Shown: positions 1 through 6,825 of the stretch, piece by piece | Position numbering within the stretch: position 1 is the stretch's first letter | How the letters are laid out: the number at the start of each line of letters is the position of its first letter | Assembly: GCA_034926635.1 (NCBI GenBank) | Contig: JAYFQX010000026.1 | Coordinates: 1-9,627 of the forward strand | From: Christensenella sp034926635 | GTDB taxonomy: Bacteria; Bacillota; Clostridia; Christensenellales; Christensenellaceae | Reading direction: 5' to 3' | Length of the DNA stretch: 9,627 nucleotides | Made by a program: the position numbers and the translations under genes | Notes under the pieces: generated by a model | Databases searched by the model: none | Told to the model about the DNA's origin: nothing | Seen by the model: only the letters and a program-made list of their open reading frames with translations

Positions 1-49
1 TGATATGATACTTACATATCCACTTACTATGCGCTAAACTTTTATCCAT
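1..49 (-). CDS. tnpA: IS200/IS605-family transposase (Y1 HUH type), N-terminal fragment cut by the window edge
   Basis: Reading the minus strand from the ATG at 49-47 gives 16 residues, MDKSLAHSKWICKYHI, running off the window. This matches the usual start of IS200-type TnpA proteins (M-x-x-SLAH-x-KW-x-CKYHI-V-F), which are about 130-155 residue tyrosine HUH transposases that move single-stranded DNA. The catalytic HUH and Tyr lie outside the window and cannot be checked. A Shine-Dalgarno AGGAG (minus strand of about 58-62) sits 8 nt before the ATG, inside a long stem-loop (see 51-116). Whether the gene is intact is unknown. Confidence 0.85.
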   Translation of the reverse strand, partial: MDKSLAHSKWICKYHI

Positions 50-50
50 T

Positions 51-116
51 CGAAAAACTCCTTTCTCGTTTTCATGTAGCCTGAACATCTACATTCTACT
101 CGAAAGGAGTTTTTTG
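51..116 (-). promoter_or_regulatory. Long stem-loop in the tnpA 5' leader that buries the ribosome binding site
   Basis: Positions 53-65 (AAAAACTCCTTTC) and 102-114 (GAAAGGAGTTTTT) are perfect 13-nt inverted repeats, extended by a G-T pair (52/115) and a C-G pair (51/116). Inside is a second hairpin, ATGTAG at 74-79 with CTACAT at 89-94 and a 9-nt loop. In the minus-strand transcript the tnpA Shine-Dalgarno AAAGGAG forms one arm of the outer stem, so folding would block ribosome access. Leader structures that suppress TnpA translation and impinging transcription are known for IS200. That this one does so is inferred from the pairing. Confidence 0.6.
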
Positions 117-135
117 CGCTGTAAGCTTTCTTTTT

Positions 136-160
136 CCACCCATTTAACGGGTGGGTTTTT
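136..160. repeat. IS200 subterminal hairpin, also terminator-like on the plus strand
   Basis: CCACCC at 136-141 pairs with GGGTGG at 149-154 around a 7-nt loop (ATTTAAC). Read on the minus strand, this CCACCC-loop-GGGTGG form resembles the short single-strand hairpins bound by TnpA near IS200/IS605 ends. On the plus strand it is followed by GTTTTTG (155-161), so it could also act as a weak intrinsic terminator in that direction. The hairpin is directly visible; the role is inferred. Confidence 0.5.
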
Positions 161-201
161 GTTTCGTTCGCTTCGCTCCCTCAACTGGCTAAAGATATAC
201 T

Positions 202-232
202 AAAAAAAAGGAGCAGGAATATTTCCCGCCCC
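202..232 (-). terminator. Rho-independent terminator ending the minus-strand operon
   Basis: On the minus strand GGGGCGGGAA (232-223) pairs with TTCCTGCTCC (219-210), giving ten pairs including two G-T around a 3-nt loop, followed directly by eight Ts (complement of A202-A209). This is a textbook intrinsic terminator. It lies 168 bp after the stop of the last regulator gene and just before the IS200 left end, so it should stop operon transcripts from running into the transposase. Confidence 0.85.
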
Positions 233-399
233 TTTCGTACCGTCCTTATGCTCTTAAACCATAAACGCCCATGCTGTTTTGCTGGTTATTCACGTATAAC
301 TATATGCCTAATGGCAAAACGGCGCTTATTTTTATGTATTCCCATTCAGGATCATACTTTTCACTATATCGTTTTGGGATTTATCCAAACTTTGATACT
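233..399 (-). other. Non-coding 3' flank between the AraR-type gene stop and the terminator
   Basis: I see no gene with a start codon and ribosome binding site here. One minus-strand open stretch (380-303, 26 codons between stops) reads like protein, including YDPEWEYIKISAVLPLGI, but it lacks a start codon and upstream continuity. It may be the tail of a decayed gene or chance. No tRNA, CRISPR repeat or clear RNA structure was recognised. Confidence 0.4.
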
Positions 400-1494
400 T
401 TACAAAATTTTAATAGAGGGCCTCATTGCGATTTCCGTATGGATCACATATGGTCGTAACTCTACCGCATCCCGTCCCTCCCTGATCATCTTAAGAATCC
501 TCATTGCCGCTTCAATCCCCAGAAGCTTTTTGGGATGAACAGCGGAAATGATGCCCATTTGGCTGGACTGTGCGCCGTCGTCAAAACTAACCATAGAAAT
601 ATCGTTCGGAACTCGGATACCGTTTTGTGCAAACGATTGATTGACTTCCAATGCGATCAGATCGTTGTACACAACCATAGCCGTATAATAATCCATCGTA
701 TCCAGGATCGATTTGATACTGATATCCAGCAGAATATTATTATCATAATTGGAATAAAACCAACCGATCAATTCTTCACGTACAGGAATATTTGCTTCCT
801 GCAGCGCCTCCACATATCCTTGATATCTACGGTGTCCCTGTAGGTCATCTCCTTTAAAAATACCCGCAATTTTTATATGCCCAGCTTCTATCAACATATT
901 TGTCATACGCTTGGACGCTCCAACGTCGTCCATCAGGATGCTGGGGCATTGCAATTCATTATAATAATTATGAATCATTAAAAAAGGCACTTCCTTTTTT
1001 TCCAATTGCCTGTAGTACTTGAGGTTGGGGTTCGGAAGTGCGGACTTTGTCCCTTCAATGATTAATCCCGCCACATCAGAATGGTACATCCTGTCCAAAA
1101 AACTTCGTTCCTGCTCAACCCTGTTCTCCGAAATGCACAGGTCGATTTCATACCCTTCCATAGTGAGTACCGTTTCTATCTCCCGGAATACATTTTCAAA
1201 CAAATATTCATTCAAGTAACTAATCAATACGCCGATCGTTTTGGAAGTGGCAGGAGCAAACGTAGTTTTATTCACATACATCCCGCTGCCGCGTACTTTC
1301 CTGACGATTCCTTCTTCGCTTAACTGCGCCATAGCATTACGCACCGTCTGACGGCTCACGCCAAACTTCCTGCACATCAGGTTTTCCGAAGGCAGCTTAT
1401 CGTTATACTTGAAGTTTTTATTCTTAATATTGTCAATAATCCAGTGTTTCAGTATCAGGTATTTGAAATTCACATTTTTATTATCGCTGCTCAT
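400..1494 (-). CDS. AraR-type transcriptional regulator (GntR wHTH plus LacI-like sugar-binding domain)
   Basis: Cytoplasmic DNA-binding regulator of sugar catabolism. Counting from the ATG at 1494 (364 residues), a GntR winged helix fills about residues 14-77, with PSEN, FGVSRQTVRNAM and the wing VRGSGMYV. From about residue 85 comes a LacI/periplasmic-binding-like sensor (KTIGVLISYL, then IAGIFKGDDLQGHRRYQGY and MVSFDDG). The order and many motifs match Bacillus subtilis AraR, so a free sugar is the likely effector; which one is unknown. I prefer the ATG at 1494 because GGGGA lies 9 nt before it. An in-frame GTG at 1533 would add 13 residues but has no ribosome binding site. The gene follows the SorC gene by about 45 bp and is last in the operon, so feedback control of the locus is likely. 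Confidence 0.88.
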   Translation of the reverse strand: MSSDNKNVNFKYLILKHWIIDNIKNKNFKYNDKLPSENLMCRKFGVSRQTVRNAMAQLSEEGIVRKVRGSGMYVNKTTFAPATSKTIGVLISYLNEYLFENVFREIETVLTMEGYEIDLCISENRVEQERSFLDRMYHSDVAGLIIEGTKSALPNPNLKYYRQLEKKEVPFLMIHNYYNELQCPSILMDDVGASKRMTNMLIEAGHIKIAGIFKGDDLQGHRRYQGYVEALQEANIPVREELIGWFYSNYDNNILLDISIKSILDTMDYYTAMVVYNDLIALEVNQSFAQNGIRVPNDISMVSFDDGAQSSQMGIISAVHPKKLLGIEAAMRILKMIREGRDAVELRPYVIHTEIAMRPSIKIL

Positions 1495-1539
1495 AACCAT
1501 CCGTCCCCGGTCAGTCGCCATCCTTGTCGGCACGTCATT

Positions 1540-2523
1540 TTATTGCAGGCAGTTTATCCGCTTGCAATCCAATACTTCCAGAATTATCTGCGCCGTTTTT
1601 TCATCGATCACCAGATAATTCAATATTTTTGTATTCAGCGCGCCGATTACGGATAGCGCCTTATGCTCGCCTGCCGCAATGCACATGACCTTCTTCACTT
1701 TATGCAAGTATTGTTCCCCAATCCCGATAATACGGCTATTGTAATCGTTATTGACGAATTCTCCTTTGATATTGATCCGAAACGCGCAAATATCGCCGAT
1801 CGCTTTTCCGTAATTCTCGTTGATCGTATCGATCATCGAATCAAGAGCAATCGGCGGTTTTTCGCCTTTATTTTGTTCCGGCGGCATCCCTGCCGAAACA
1901 ACCGCAAACCCGATATTCATCCACTTCTCTACAATAGACTGCATATATACGCTCTGCATATATAACGCGCGATCCGCAATCGTATCCGCGATCGCCGGCG
2001 CATAAATAAACGATGGGCTTCCATGCAGCTTTTCAGCAAACATCCGCACAGTTTCGTTCAGTTGATATTCAAGACCGACGCGGTTAGAACCACCTAACAG
2101 CGGAACGACATTTACGTCATAAATATCGCGCTTGACCGGGAATTCCTGCATAAACTCATAACAAGTCCTTCCCCATGCAATCCCAATAGCGGAATGGCTT
2201 TTGATGATTTCCGAAGCCAACAACCCCGCCTGGGAAGATACGATCTTGACCAACAATTCTTCTGACGCCACGTTAATGGGAACGACGCGACAATCGTCGA
2301 GCCCAAAGCGTTCCTTCAAAGCGCCCGACAGGCGGTCGTTGTTCGCATAAGGATCCTTGATGCTGATCTCGATAATCCCGTTATCCATCGCCTGCGATAG
2401 CATCACAGAAATACTTGACCTCGAAACGCCGAGTTTTTTTGCGATTTCAGCTTGCGTCATTTTTTCAATATAATACATCTTAGCGCATTGCACCATAACC
2501 TGTATATCGTTTTTATTGTCCAC
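1540..2523 (-). CDS. SorC-family sugar-responsive transcriptional regulator
   Basis: A 327-residue protein of normal SorC/DeoR-like length. Residues about 12-50 form the helix-turn-helix (AKMYYIEKMTQAEIAKKLGV, then SRSSISVML). Residues about 60-320 form the sugar-phosphate sensor domain, with family motifs GIAWGRT (114-120), VVPLLGG (139-145), GIGE (267-270) and the C-terminal VIDEKTA (305-311). SorC proteins (SorC, LsrR, DeoR of Bacillus) bind phosphorylated sugars and act as tetramers or larger oligomers, often on spaced operators. Here a phosphorylated pentulose or deoxyketose made by the neighbouring kinase is the plausible ligand (inference). The start is GTG at 2523, with GGGAG 6 nt upstream. 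It is 28 bp after the kinase gene and evidently co-transcribed. Confidence 0.9.
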   Translation of the reverse strand: MDNKNDIQVMVQCAKMYYIEKMTQAEIAKKLGVSRSSISVMLSQAMDNGIIEISIKDPYANNDRLSGALKERFGLDDCRVVPINVASEELLVKIVSSQAGLLASEIIKSHSAIGIAWGRTCYEFMQEFPVKRDIYDVNVVPLLGGSNRVGLEYQLNETVRMFAEKLHGSPSFIYAPAIADTIADRALYMQSVYMQSIVEKWMNIGFAVVSAGMPPEQNKGEKPPIALDSMIDTINENYGKAIGDICAFRINIKGEFVNNDYNSRIIGIGEQYLHKVKKVMCIAAGEHKALSVIGALNTKILNYLVIDEKTAQIILEVLDCKRINCLQ

Positions 2524-2551
2524 TCTATTCTCCCACGGATTCCGCCTTCAT

Positions 2552-4057
2552 TTAAAATTCTTTCCAACAGTCATCCATCAAACAAATCATCTTTTTAAAA
2601 GTATGATATTTTTTTTGATAAATCGTCTGGTTCTCCTGCTTGGGGACGCACGTATAAGCGACATGATAAAATTGCCGCGCCGCCGATTTCATATCGGAAT
2701 ACTCCCCATCCGCCACAGCTGCACACATCGCCGCCCCCAAAGTTCCCAATTCCCTAGCTTTGCATACTTCGATCGGCATTTGCAACGTATCTGCAAACAT
2801 CTGAACCCATACCCTGGAATTAGACGGTCCTCCTGCGATCCTCGCAGCCTTTATCTTTCCTTCTTTATACCGCATTAGCTTTTCGATATGGTAGTAGGTC
2901 GAAAATACGACGCCCTCGTAGAGTGCGCGCAGCATAGACGCCTTATCGTCCATACAGGTCAGGCCGATAAAACACGCCTTGGCTTTAGGATTCACATTCG
3001 TTCCATATAAATACGGCAGGAACACTACCCTGCAATCCTCCGGGCTACACCCGCCCACTAATTCGTTACACTCTTCATAATAAGAAGAACGGCTCCGTCC
3101 ACCCGTTTGTAATATCTTCTGGATAAACCACTCCAGATTGCTGGCAGACGTCATGCTCCCTTCCATTATATTATAAAAACCGTCCACCGTATAGATAGAC
3201 GACATAAATAAATCCCGATCCTGCATCGGTTTTTTGTCCATATAACAAGTAATCGCCCATGTCCCGCCGACAATGCTCAAAATCGTATCGTCCACGATCC
3301 CCGTTGCTACCGGGCACGCGGCAAAATCCACTAACCCACCGGCTACCGGGGTTCCTTCCCTCAGCCCCGTCTCCTGTGCGGCGCGTCTGGTTATCCTGCC
3401 GCATACATCCGCAGAATGTCGGACCGGCGGCAGCAGCCTTATATAATCTTCAACGCCCAATTCCCGCAGCACTTGTTCGTCATAACGCTTCTCTTCCAGG
3501 TTCATCGCGCTGATCGACGACATATTAGTGATCTCGCCCCATGCCTCTCCCGTCAAAAAATAGCGTATCGCATCCGTACAGCTCAGTGCATATTTGGAAC
3601 GTTCCAATACTTCGGATTGGTTCCTCTTAAACCACGCAATCAGTGGGATCATTTGGCCGGCCCACAGTGACTGCCGGGTACTGGGCAATATCCGGTCGAA
3701 AGTCCCGTCCCGCTTCCAGTCTTCCACTAATTGCGCGGCGCGCGTATCAGTGGAAATAATACCGGGATAAGAAGGCTTTTCATCTCGCCCTACAAGGTAC
3801 AAACCGTTTCCGTGTCCCGTTACCGAGACAGCTGCGACTTTCACAGGATCTATCCCGCTTTTTTCCATAACCTTGCGGATACATTGCGCGTTTGCTTCAT
3901 ATAGCGCCCGCGTATCGCGTTGCACAAAGCCCGCCTGTGGTAAATCCTGGGGTACGGCAACCGAGGCCACGGCTATTTCGTTTCCCTTGACATCAAACAA
4001 TCCCGCCTTGGAGATACTGCCCCCGTTATCCAGTCCGATATAATACTTTTTTGCCAT
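2552..4057 (-). CDS. lyxK: FGGY-family carbohydrate kinase, L-xylulokinase (LyxK/YiaP)-like
   Basis: Cytoplasmic ATP-dependent sugar kinase of about 501 residues, normal for the family. Numbering from an upstream in-frame ATG at 4063: the N-terminal phosphate loop GLDNGGSISKAGLFD is at 10-24, the putative catalytic base is Asp246 in GGLVDFAACPVATG, GGTWAIT is at 267-272, and the second FGGY signature (GGPSNSRVWVQMFAD) is at 411-425. By eye it matches E. coli LyxK throughout (LTRQTLWTGH against PSTRQSLWAGQ; SGNLEWF against ASNLEWF; IYEGVVFS against LYEGVVFS). LyxK phosphorylates L-xylulose, and a relative handles 3-keto-L-gulonate. A related ketose such as a deoxypentulose cannot be excluded. 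I chose the second ATG (4057) because the AGAGG/GGGGG ribosome binding site is correctly spaced for it and touches the first. It follows the 3-epimerase gene closely. Confidence 0.85.
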   Translation of the reverse strand: MAKKYYIGLDNGGSISKAGLFDVKGNEIAVASVAVPQDLPQAGFVQRDTRALYEANAQCIRKVMEKSGIDPVKVAAVSVTGHGNGLYLVGRDEKPSYPGIISTDTRAAQLVEDWKRDGTFDRILPSTRQSLWAGQMIPLIAWFKRNQSEVLERSKYALSCTDAIRYFLTGEAWGEITNMSSISAMNLEEKRYDEQVLRELGVEDYIRLLPPVRHSADVCGRITRRAAQETGLREGTPVAGGLVDFAACPVATGIVDDTILSIVGGTWAITCYMDKKPMQDRDLFMSSIYTVDGFYNIMEGSMTSASNLEWFIQKILQTGGRSRSSYYEECNELVGGCSPEDCRVVFLPYLYGTNVNPKAKACFIGLTCMDDKASMLRALYEGVVFSTYYHIEKLMRYKEGKIKAARIAGGPSNSRVWVQMFADTLQMPIEVCKARELGTLGAAMCAAVADGEYSDMKSAARQFYHVAYTCVPKQENQTIYQKKYHTFKKMICLMDDCWKEF

Positions 4058-4082
4058 TTTCATCCCCCTCTTTCCCTACTTT

Positions 4083-4955
4083 TTAACGCGCCGCTAAACC
4101 CTGCCGAGCAGAAGCCTCCCCGACCTGCCGTTCCAAAAAATCGCGTGCAGTTTTTGTATAAGCGATCGATTCCTCCGTCTGATCCGACCACATTTCCATC
4201 ACAAACAAACCGGTATACCGTTTTTTTGCGAGGTATTCAAAAAACAACTTGAAATCGACGATCCCCTCGCCGTACGGCGTATCGCGTATGACGTTCAGCC
4301 TGCCGTCCTTGACGTGCCATGCAATAATGCTGTCGTAAGCGTTTTCAATATCATCGTACAGTTCCTGCCTCGTTACGCCTGTCGCCGTCAGGTTCGCGAT
4401 ATCCGCATAAATCTTCAGCCAGGGCGAACCGACTTTGTCCGTATATTTTTTAATCTTGGAGACTGTATCCATAAAATCTGTGTCTACATTCTCCACCGCT
4501 AGCGTAACAGCCCGGCAGGCGGCATACCCTGCAACCTCCATAAGCGCTTCATAAAAACGTTCTTCCGTATTCCTGCCGCGTGGTCGATAATATTCGTCAT
4601 AGCCCGCAAGCTGCACGACGCGGATGCCTGCCGCAACGGCAAAATCCACAGCGTCACGGATCAAACGGATTCCCCGACAGCGGATACTCCCGTCTTCGCT
4701 GCCGATCGGAAAACGACGGTTTCCGCTTAGGCACATGGTAAGCAGCGGAAACTTTTCCTGATGTACGGCTTCCAGTATTTGCTTCCCTTCCACGCTCCCC
4801 GCTTCTACGCGCACCAGCCTTTCATCCGTCTCGTCTACGCTCAATTCTATAAAATCATATCCCGATTTTTTTGCTTCGCGGATTTTTTGCCTCCAGGTGA
4901 GCCTACCCGGCAACGCTTTTTCATACAGACCCACCTTACAATCCTTTAAACGCAT
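4083..4955 (-). CDS. ulaE: L-xylulose/L-ribulose-5-phosphate 3-epimerase, UlaE/SgbU type
   Basis: TIM-barrel (xylose-isomerase-like) epimerase of about 290 residues, the usual UlaE length. It interconverts L-xylulose 5-phosphate and L-ribulose 5-phosphate. Numbering from an upstream ATG at 4964: the strongly UlaE-like segments are VGLYEKALPG (11-20), FIELSVDETDERL (38-50), NRRFPIGSED (82-91) and VVQLAGYDEYY (116-126). The four expected metal ligands are all present: Glu158 (LAVE), Asp188 (YADIAN), His217 (WHVKD) and Glu257 (MEMW). I prefer the ATG at 4955: it has AGAG 9 nt upstream and fits the E. coli start. The 4964 ATG would add three residues. The gap from the aldolase-family gene is about 20 bp or less, suggesting translational coupling. 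Conservation is good, so a ketose-5-phosphate 3-epimerase role is likely even if the physiological sugar differs. Confidence 0.88.
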   Translation of the reverse strand: MRLKDCKVGLYEKALPGRLTWRQKIREAKKSGYDFIELSVDETDERLVRVEAGSVEGKQILEAVHQEKFPLLTMCLSGNRRFPIGSEDGSIRCRGIRLIRDAVDFAVAAGIRVVQLAGYDEYYRPRGRNTEERFYEALMEVAGYAACRAVTLAVENVDTDFMDTVSKIKKYTDKVGSPWLKIYADIANLTATGVTRQELYDDIENAYDSIIAWHVKDGRLNVIRDTPYGEGIVDFKLFFEYLAKKRYTGLFVMEMWSDQTEESIAYTKTARDFLERQVGEASARQGLAAR

Positions 4956-4974
4956 TATTTTCATCTCTGGTTGT

Positions 4975-5610
4975 CTACTGCCCGTAACGGCTGAACATTT
5001 CTACTGCTAGGCGATTTTCTTCCTCCGACATGACCGCCGGTTCTCCCGCAGCCTTCGCCAGTAAATAGCTCTGCGCTACATCTTCCGTATAGACCGCCGC
5101 ATACAAGGCCTCTTTTAAATTCCCGCCGACCGTAACGACGCCGTGGTGTTTCAAAATCACCGCGCGTTTTCCATTCGCATACTCAACCGTTAATACGCCC
5201 ATTTCCAAACTACCCGGCGTGCTGTATGGCGCTACGTTGACTTCTCCCAACGCAACGTTAGAGAGCGTTGTAACGACCGCCGGAAGCTTATCCGCAATCA
5301 GTCCGACGGCAGTCGCGTATGGCTGGTGCGTATGGATAATGGCGTTTACTTCCGGCATATGCTCATAAATATACTGGAGCGCAATCGTATCGACCGACGG
5401 TTTCCTCTCTCCCTCGATCAGCTCTCCTTCCTTGTTGTATACAATCAGGTCGTCCGGCACCATCCCCACATAATTCATGCCGGACGGCGTAACGATAATA
5501 TCGCCATTTTCTTTCCTGACACTGACGTTCCCGCCGGATAACGTAATCAACCGGTTATCCTTCATATCAAGCGCTGCCTGTATGATCGCTTCTTTGTCCT
5601 TCTCGTACAT
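4975..5610 (-). CDS. Class II aldolase/AraD-family protein (4-epimerase or sugar-phosphate aldolase)
   Basis: A 211-residue zinc-dependent member of the family that holds L-ribulose-5-phosphate 4-epimerase (AraD, UlaF, about 231 residues) and L-fuculose-phosphate aldolase (FucA, about 215). Visible motifs are LSGGNVS (24-30), TPSG (41-44), KPSVDT with Asp74, the zinc ligands His93 and His95 (HTH) and His155 in KHHG. Asp74 matches AraD Asp76 rather than FucA Glu73, and the C-terminal RYGQ keeps a Tyr matching AraD Tyr229. However, the position of AraD catalytic Asp120 is Asn118 here, and the length and HHG motif are FucA-like. It could therefore be an epimerase completing the L-xylulose route, or an aldolase. 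The start ATG at 5610 has GGAGGA about 7 nt upstream. These correspondences come from remembered sequences aligned by eye. Confidence 0.82.
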   Translation of the reverse strand: MYEKDKEAIIQAALDMKDNRLITLSGGNVSVRKENGDIIVTPSGMNYVGMVPDDLIVYNKEGELIEGERKPSVDTIALQYIYEHMPEVNAIIHTHQPYATAVGLIADKLPAVVTTLSNVALGEVNVAPYSTPGSLEMGVLTVEYANGKRAVILKHHGVVTVGGNLKEALYAAVYTEDVAQSYLLAKAAGEPAVMSEEENRLAVEMFSRYGQ

Positions 5611-5659
5611 TTTTTTGTCCTCCGTTTTTTTTATATCAATAGAATGATTGATGCCTTTT

Positions 5660-6583
5660 TTATCCGCCTACGGTACAGCATAGCCCTGCGCGCTCCACCA
5701 ATTGCCGAAACTCGCCCATATCCTCGTGCCTTAGCTGGCTGTCTCCAGCATAATGGTAATTAAGCCCCAAAGAGCTGTATTTATGCTTGCCAAACTGGTG
5801 AAAAGGCAATAGATCAATTTGCTCAACTCCAAATTCCTTTGCCCATATCACGACGGACATCACATGGGATTTTGTGCAGTTGAACTCTGGAATGATTGGA
5901 CAGCGAAAAATAACATTTTTGCCCTTGTGTTTTAAGCGGTAAATATTATTCCGCAATAGTGAGATATAATCTTCCTTCTCCCTTACGCCCTGCAGAATAA
6001 AATCAAGTTTTGATAAATCCGTCGTCTTGACGTCCAGCAAGATTTCATCCGCATATTCAAGCCCAGTCCAGGCCTGTTCCCATTTCACCATCCCGCATGT
6101 TTCTATGGCGACGGACAAGTATTCCTTCTTGCAGGCGCAGGCGAGCGCACGAACAAAATCCGCCTGTAAAAGCGGTTCCCCGCCTGTGATCGTTACACCC
6201 CCGGCGCTTCGTGCGTAAAAGGCCTCATCCTGCATAATTTCATTCATTACTTCCTGTACGGCAACGTTTTCTCCATAAATCTGCCGCGCGGACGCCGGGC
6301 ACCTTTTTACGCATTCGCCGCAAAAATTACACATCTCTTCATTTGTCTTTACTTTGGAGCCGATGTGATAGATCGCTTTCCGCGGACACGCCCGCTCGCA
6401 GCGGTAACAACTTACACACAAATTTTGATGCACCACGACCTGCCTATTCGCGCTTTGCGATTCCGGATTCGAACACCACGGGCACCTCAAATGGCACCCC
6501 TTCAAAAAAACCGCTGTCCGTATCCCTGCTCCGTCATGAATATGGAATTTTTCTATATTAAAAATCCTTCCTATTTGTTCCAT
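5660..6583 (-). CDS. Glycyl radical enzyme activating enzyme (radical SAM, with two extra 4Fe-4S clusters)
   Basis: A 307-residue radical SAM activase that cleaves S-adenosylmethionine to place a stable radical on the partner's glycine. The radical SAM cysteines are Cys30, Cys34 and Cys37 (GCHLRCPWCSNPE). An inserted ferredoxin-like segment carries two cluster motifs, Cys56/59/62/66 and Cys85/88/91/95, as in activases of the dehydratase, choline lyase and arylacetate decarboxylase GRE classes and unlike the short PFL activase. TITGGEPLLQ (131-140) and LLDVKT (182-187) are further family motifs. The ATG at 6583 has a modest GGAAG 7 nt upstream. It is the first gene of the minus-strand operon and its evident partner is the divergent GRE 385 bp away. 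A 49-bp gap with a small 6-bp inverted repeat (5635-5652) separates it from the next gene. Confidence 0.95.
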   Translation of the reverse strand: MEQIGRIFNIEKFHIHDGAGIRTAVFLKGCHLRCPWCSNPESQSANRQVVVHQNLCVSCYRCERACPRKAIYHIGSKVKTNEEMCNFCGECVKRCPASARQIYGENVAVQEVMNEIMQDEAFYARSAGGVTITGGEPLLQADFVRALACACKKEYLSVAIETCGMVKWEQAWTGLEYADEILLDVKTTDLSKLDFILQGVREKEDYISLLRNNIYRLKHKGKNVIFRCPIIPEFNCTKSHVMSVVIWAKEFGVEQIDLLPFHQFGKHKYSSLGLNYHYAGDSQLRHEDMGEFRQLVERAGLCCTVGG

Positions 6584-6665
6584 CCGACTTCTTCCGTTTT
6601 TTCTTATATAGACGATTTTTCAAACTGGTTTTGGATTTTTTTTGAATTTTTTCAACACTTGTTAA

Positions 6666-6693
6666 ATCATATGTTATGGCAGTTCTTTATCAA
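6666..6693 (-). promoter_or_regulatory. Candidate sigma-A promoter for the minus-strand operon
   Basis: On the minus strand TTGATA (6693-6688) and TATGAT (6671-6666) are separated by 16 bp. Transcription would start near 6659, giving a leader of about 75 nt before the activase. The match is good but not perfect, and the AT-rich setting makes chance matches common. Confidence 0.5.
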
Positions 6694-6703
6694 ACGCAAG
6701 CAC

Positions 6704-6718
6704 AAAAACCGCTTTCAA
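6704..6718 (-). promoter_or_regulatory. Weak cre-like sequence upstream of the operon promoter
   Basis: The minus strand reads TTGAAAGCGGTTTTT. Against the CcpA consensus TGWNANCGNTNWCA it matches 8 of 10 defined positions, missing the final CA. It lies about 11 bp upstream of the candidate operon -35 box. CcpA binding is an inference from this partial match. Confidence 0.3.
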
Positions 6719-6805
6719 TACAACATATTTCAAATCAATAACAACTTCAAAAACATATGTCAAAAATGTTGTTATAGCGGTGTTTTATATCCAAAAAGTT
6801 GTTAT
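6718..6805. repeat. Phased GTTGTTAT repeats, candidate operators
   Basis: ATAACAAC at 6738-6745 is the exact reverse complement of GTTGTTAT at 6768-6775, and a further GTTGTTAT lies at 6798-6805. The three 8-mers start exactly 30 bp apart. A near copy, ATACAAC, is at 6718-6724. The copies sit upstream of the GRE promoter, at roughly -66, -96 and -126 from its predicted start. Regular spacing near three helical turns suggests binding sites for an oligomeric regulator; the SorC protein encoded nearby is the leading candidate (inference). Confidence 0.5.
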
Positions 6806-6825
6806 TTTTCTGCAAAAAGATATGC

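Larger units (their letters stand above)
1..160 (-). mobile_element. IS200-like element, left-end portion (outer boundary uncertain)
   Basis: The partial tnpA, the RBS-sequestering stem-loop at 51-116 and the subterminal hairpin at 136-154 appear in the order expected for an IS200-type left end read on the minus strand. These elements lack terminal inverted repeats and make no target duplication, so the exact outer edge cannot be read directly. It should lie a short distance beyond the hairpin, roughly 155-190. The rest of the element is outside the window. Confidence 0.6.

Noticed and set aside
187..197. Shared GCTAAAGAT between 188-196 and 9532-9540, considered as flanking repeat or attachment site
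   Set aside because: Nine bases in AT-rich DNA, one copy touching the IS3 transposase stop; no further identity around it.
248..538. Plus-strand open frame of 96 codons overlapping the end of the AraR-type gene
   Set aside because: No ribosome binding site, atypical composition, and it overlaps the well-supported minus-strand regulator.
5635..5652. 6-bp inverted repeat ATCAAT/ATTGAT between activase and aldolase-family genes
   Set aside because: It is AT-rich and short, with no T-run in the direction of transcription, so not a convincing terminator; chance is likely.
6659..6676. Possible Rex redox-regulator site beginning TTGTTAA
   Set aside because: Only one half-site is present; the second half does not match TTAACAA.
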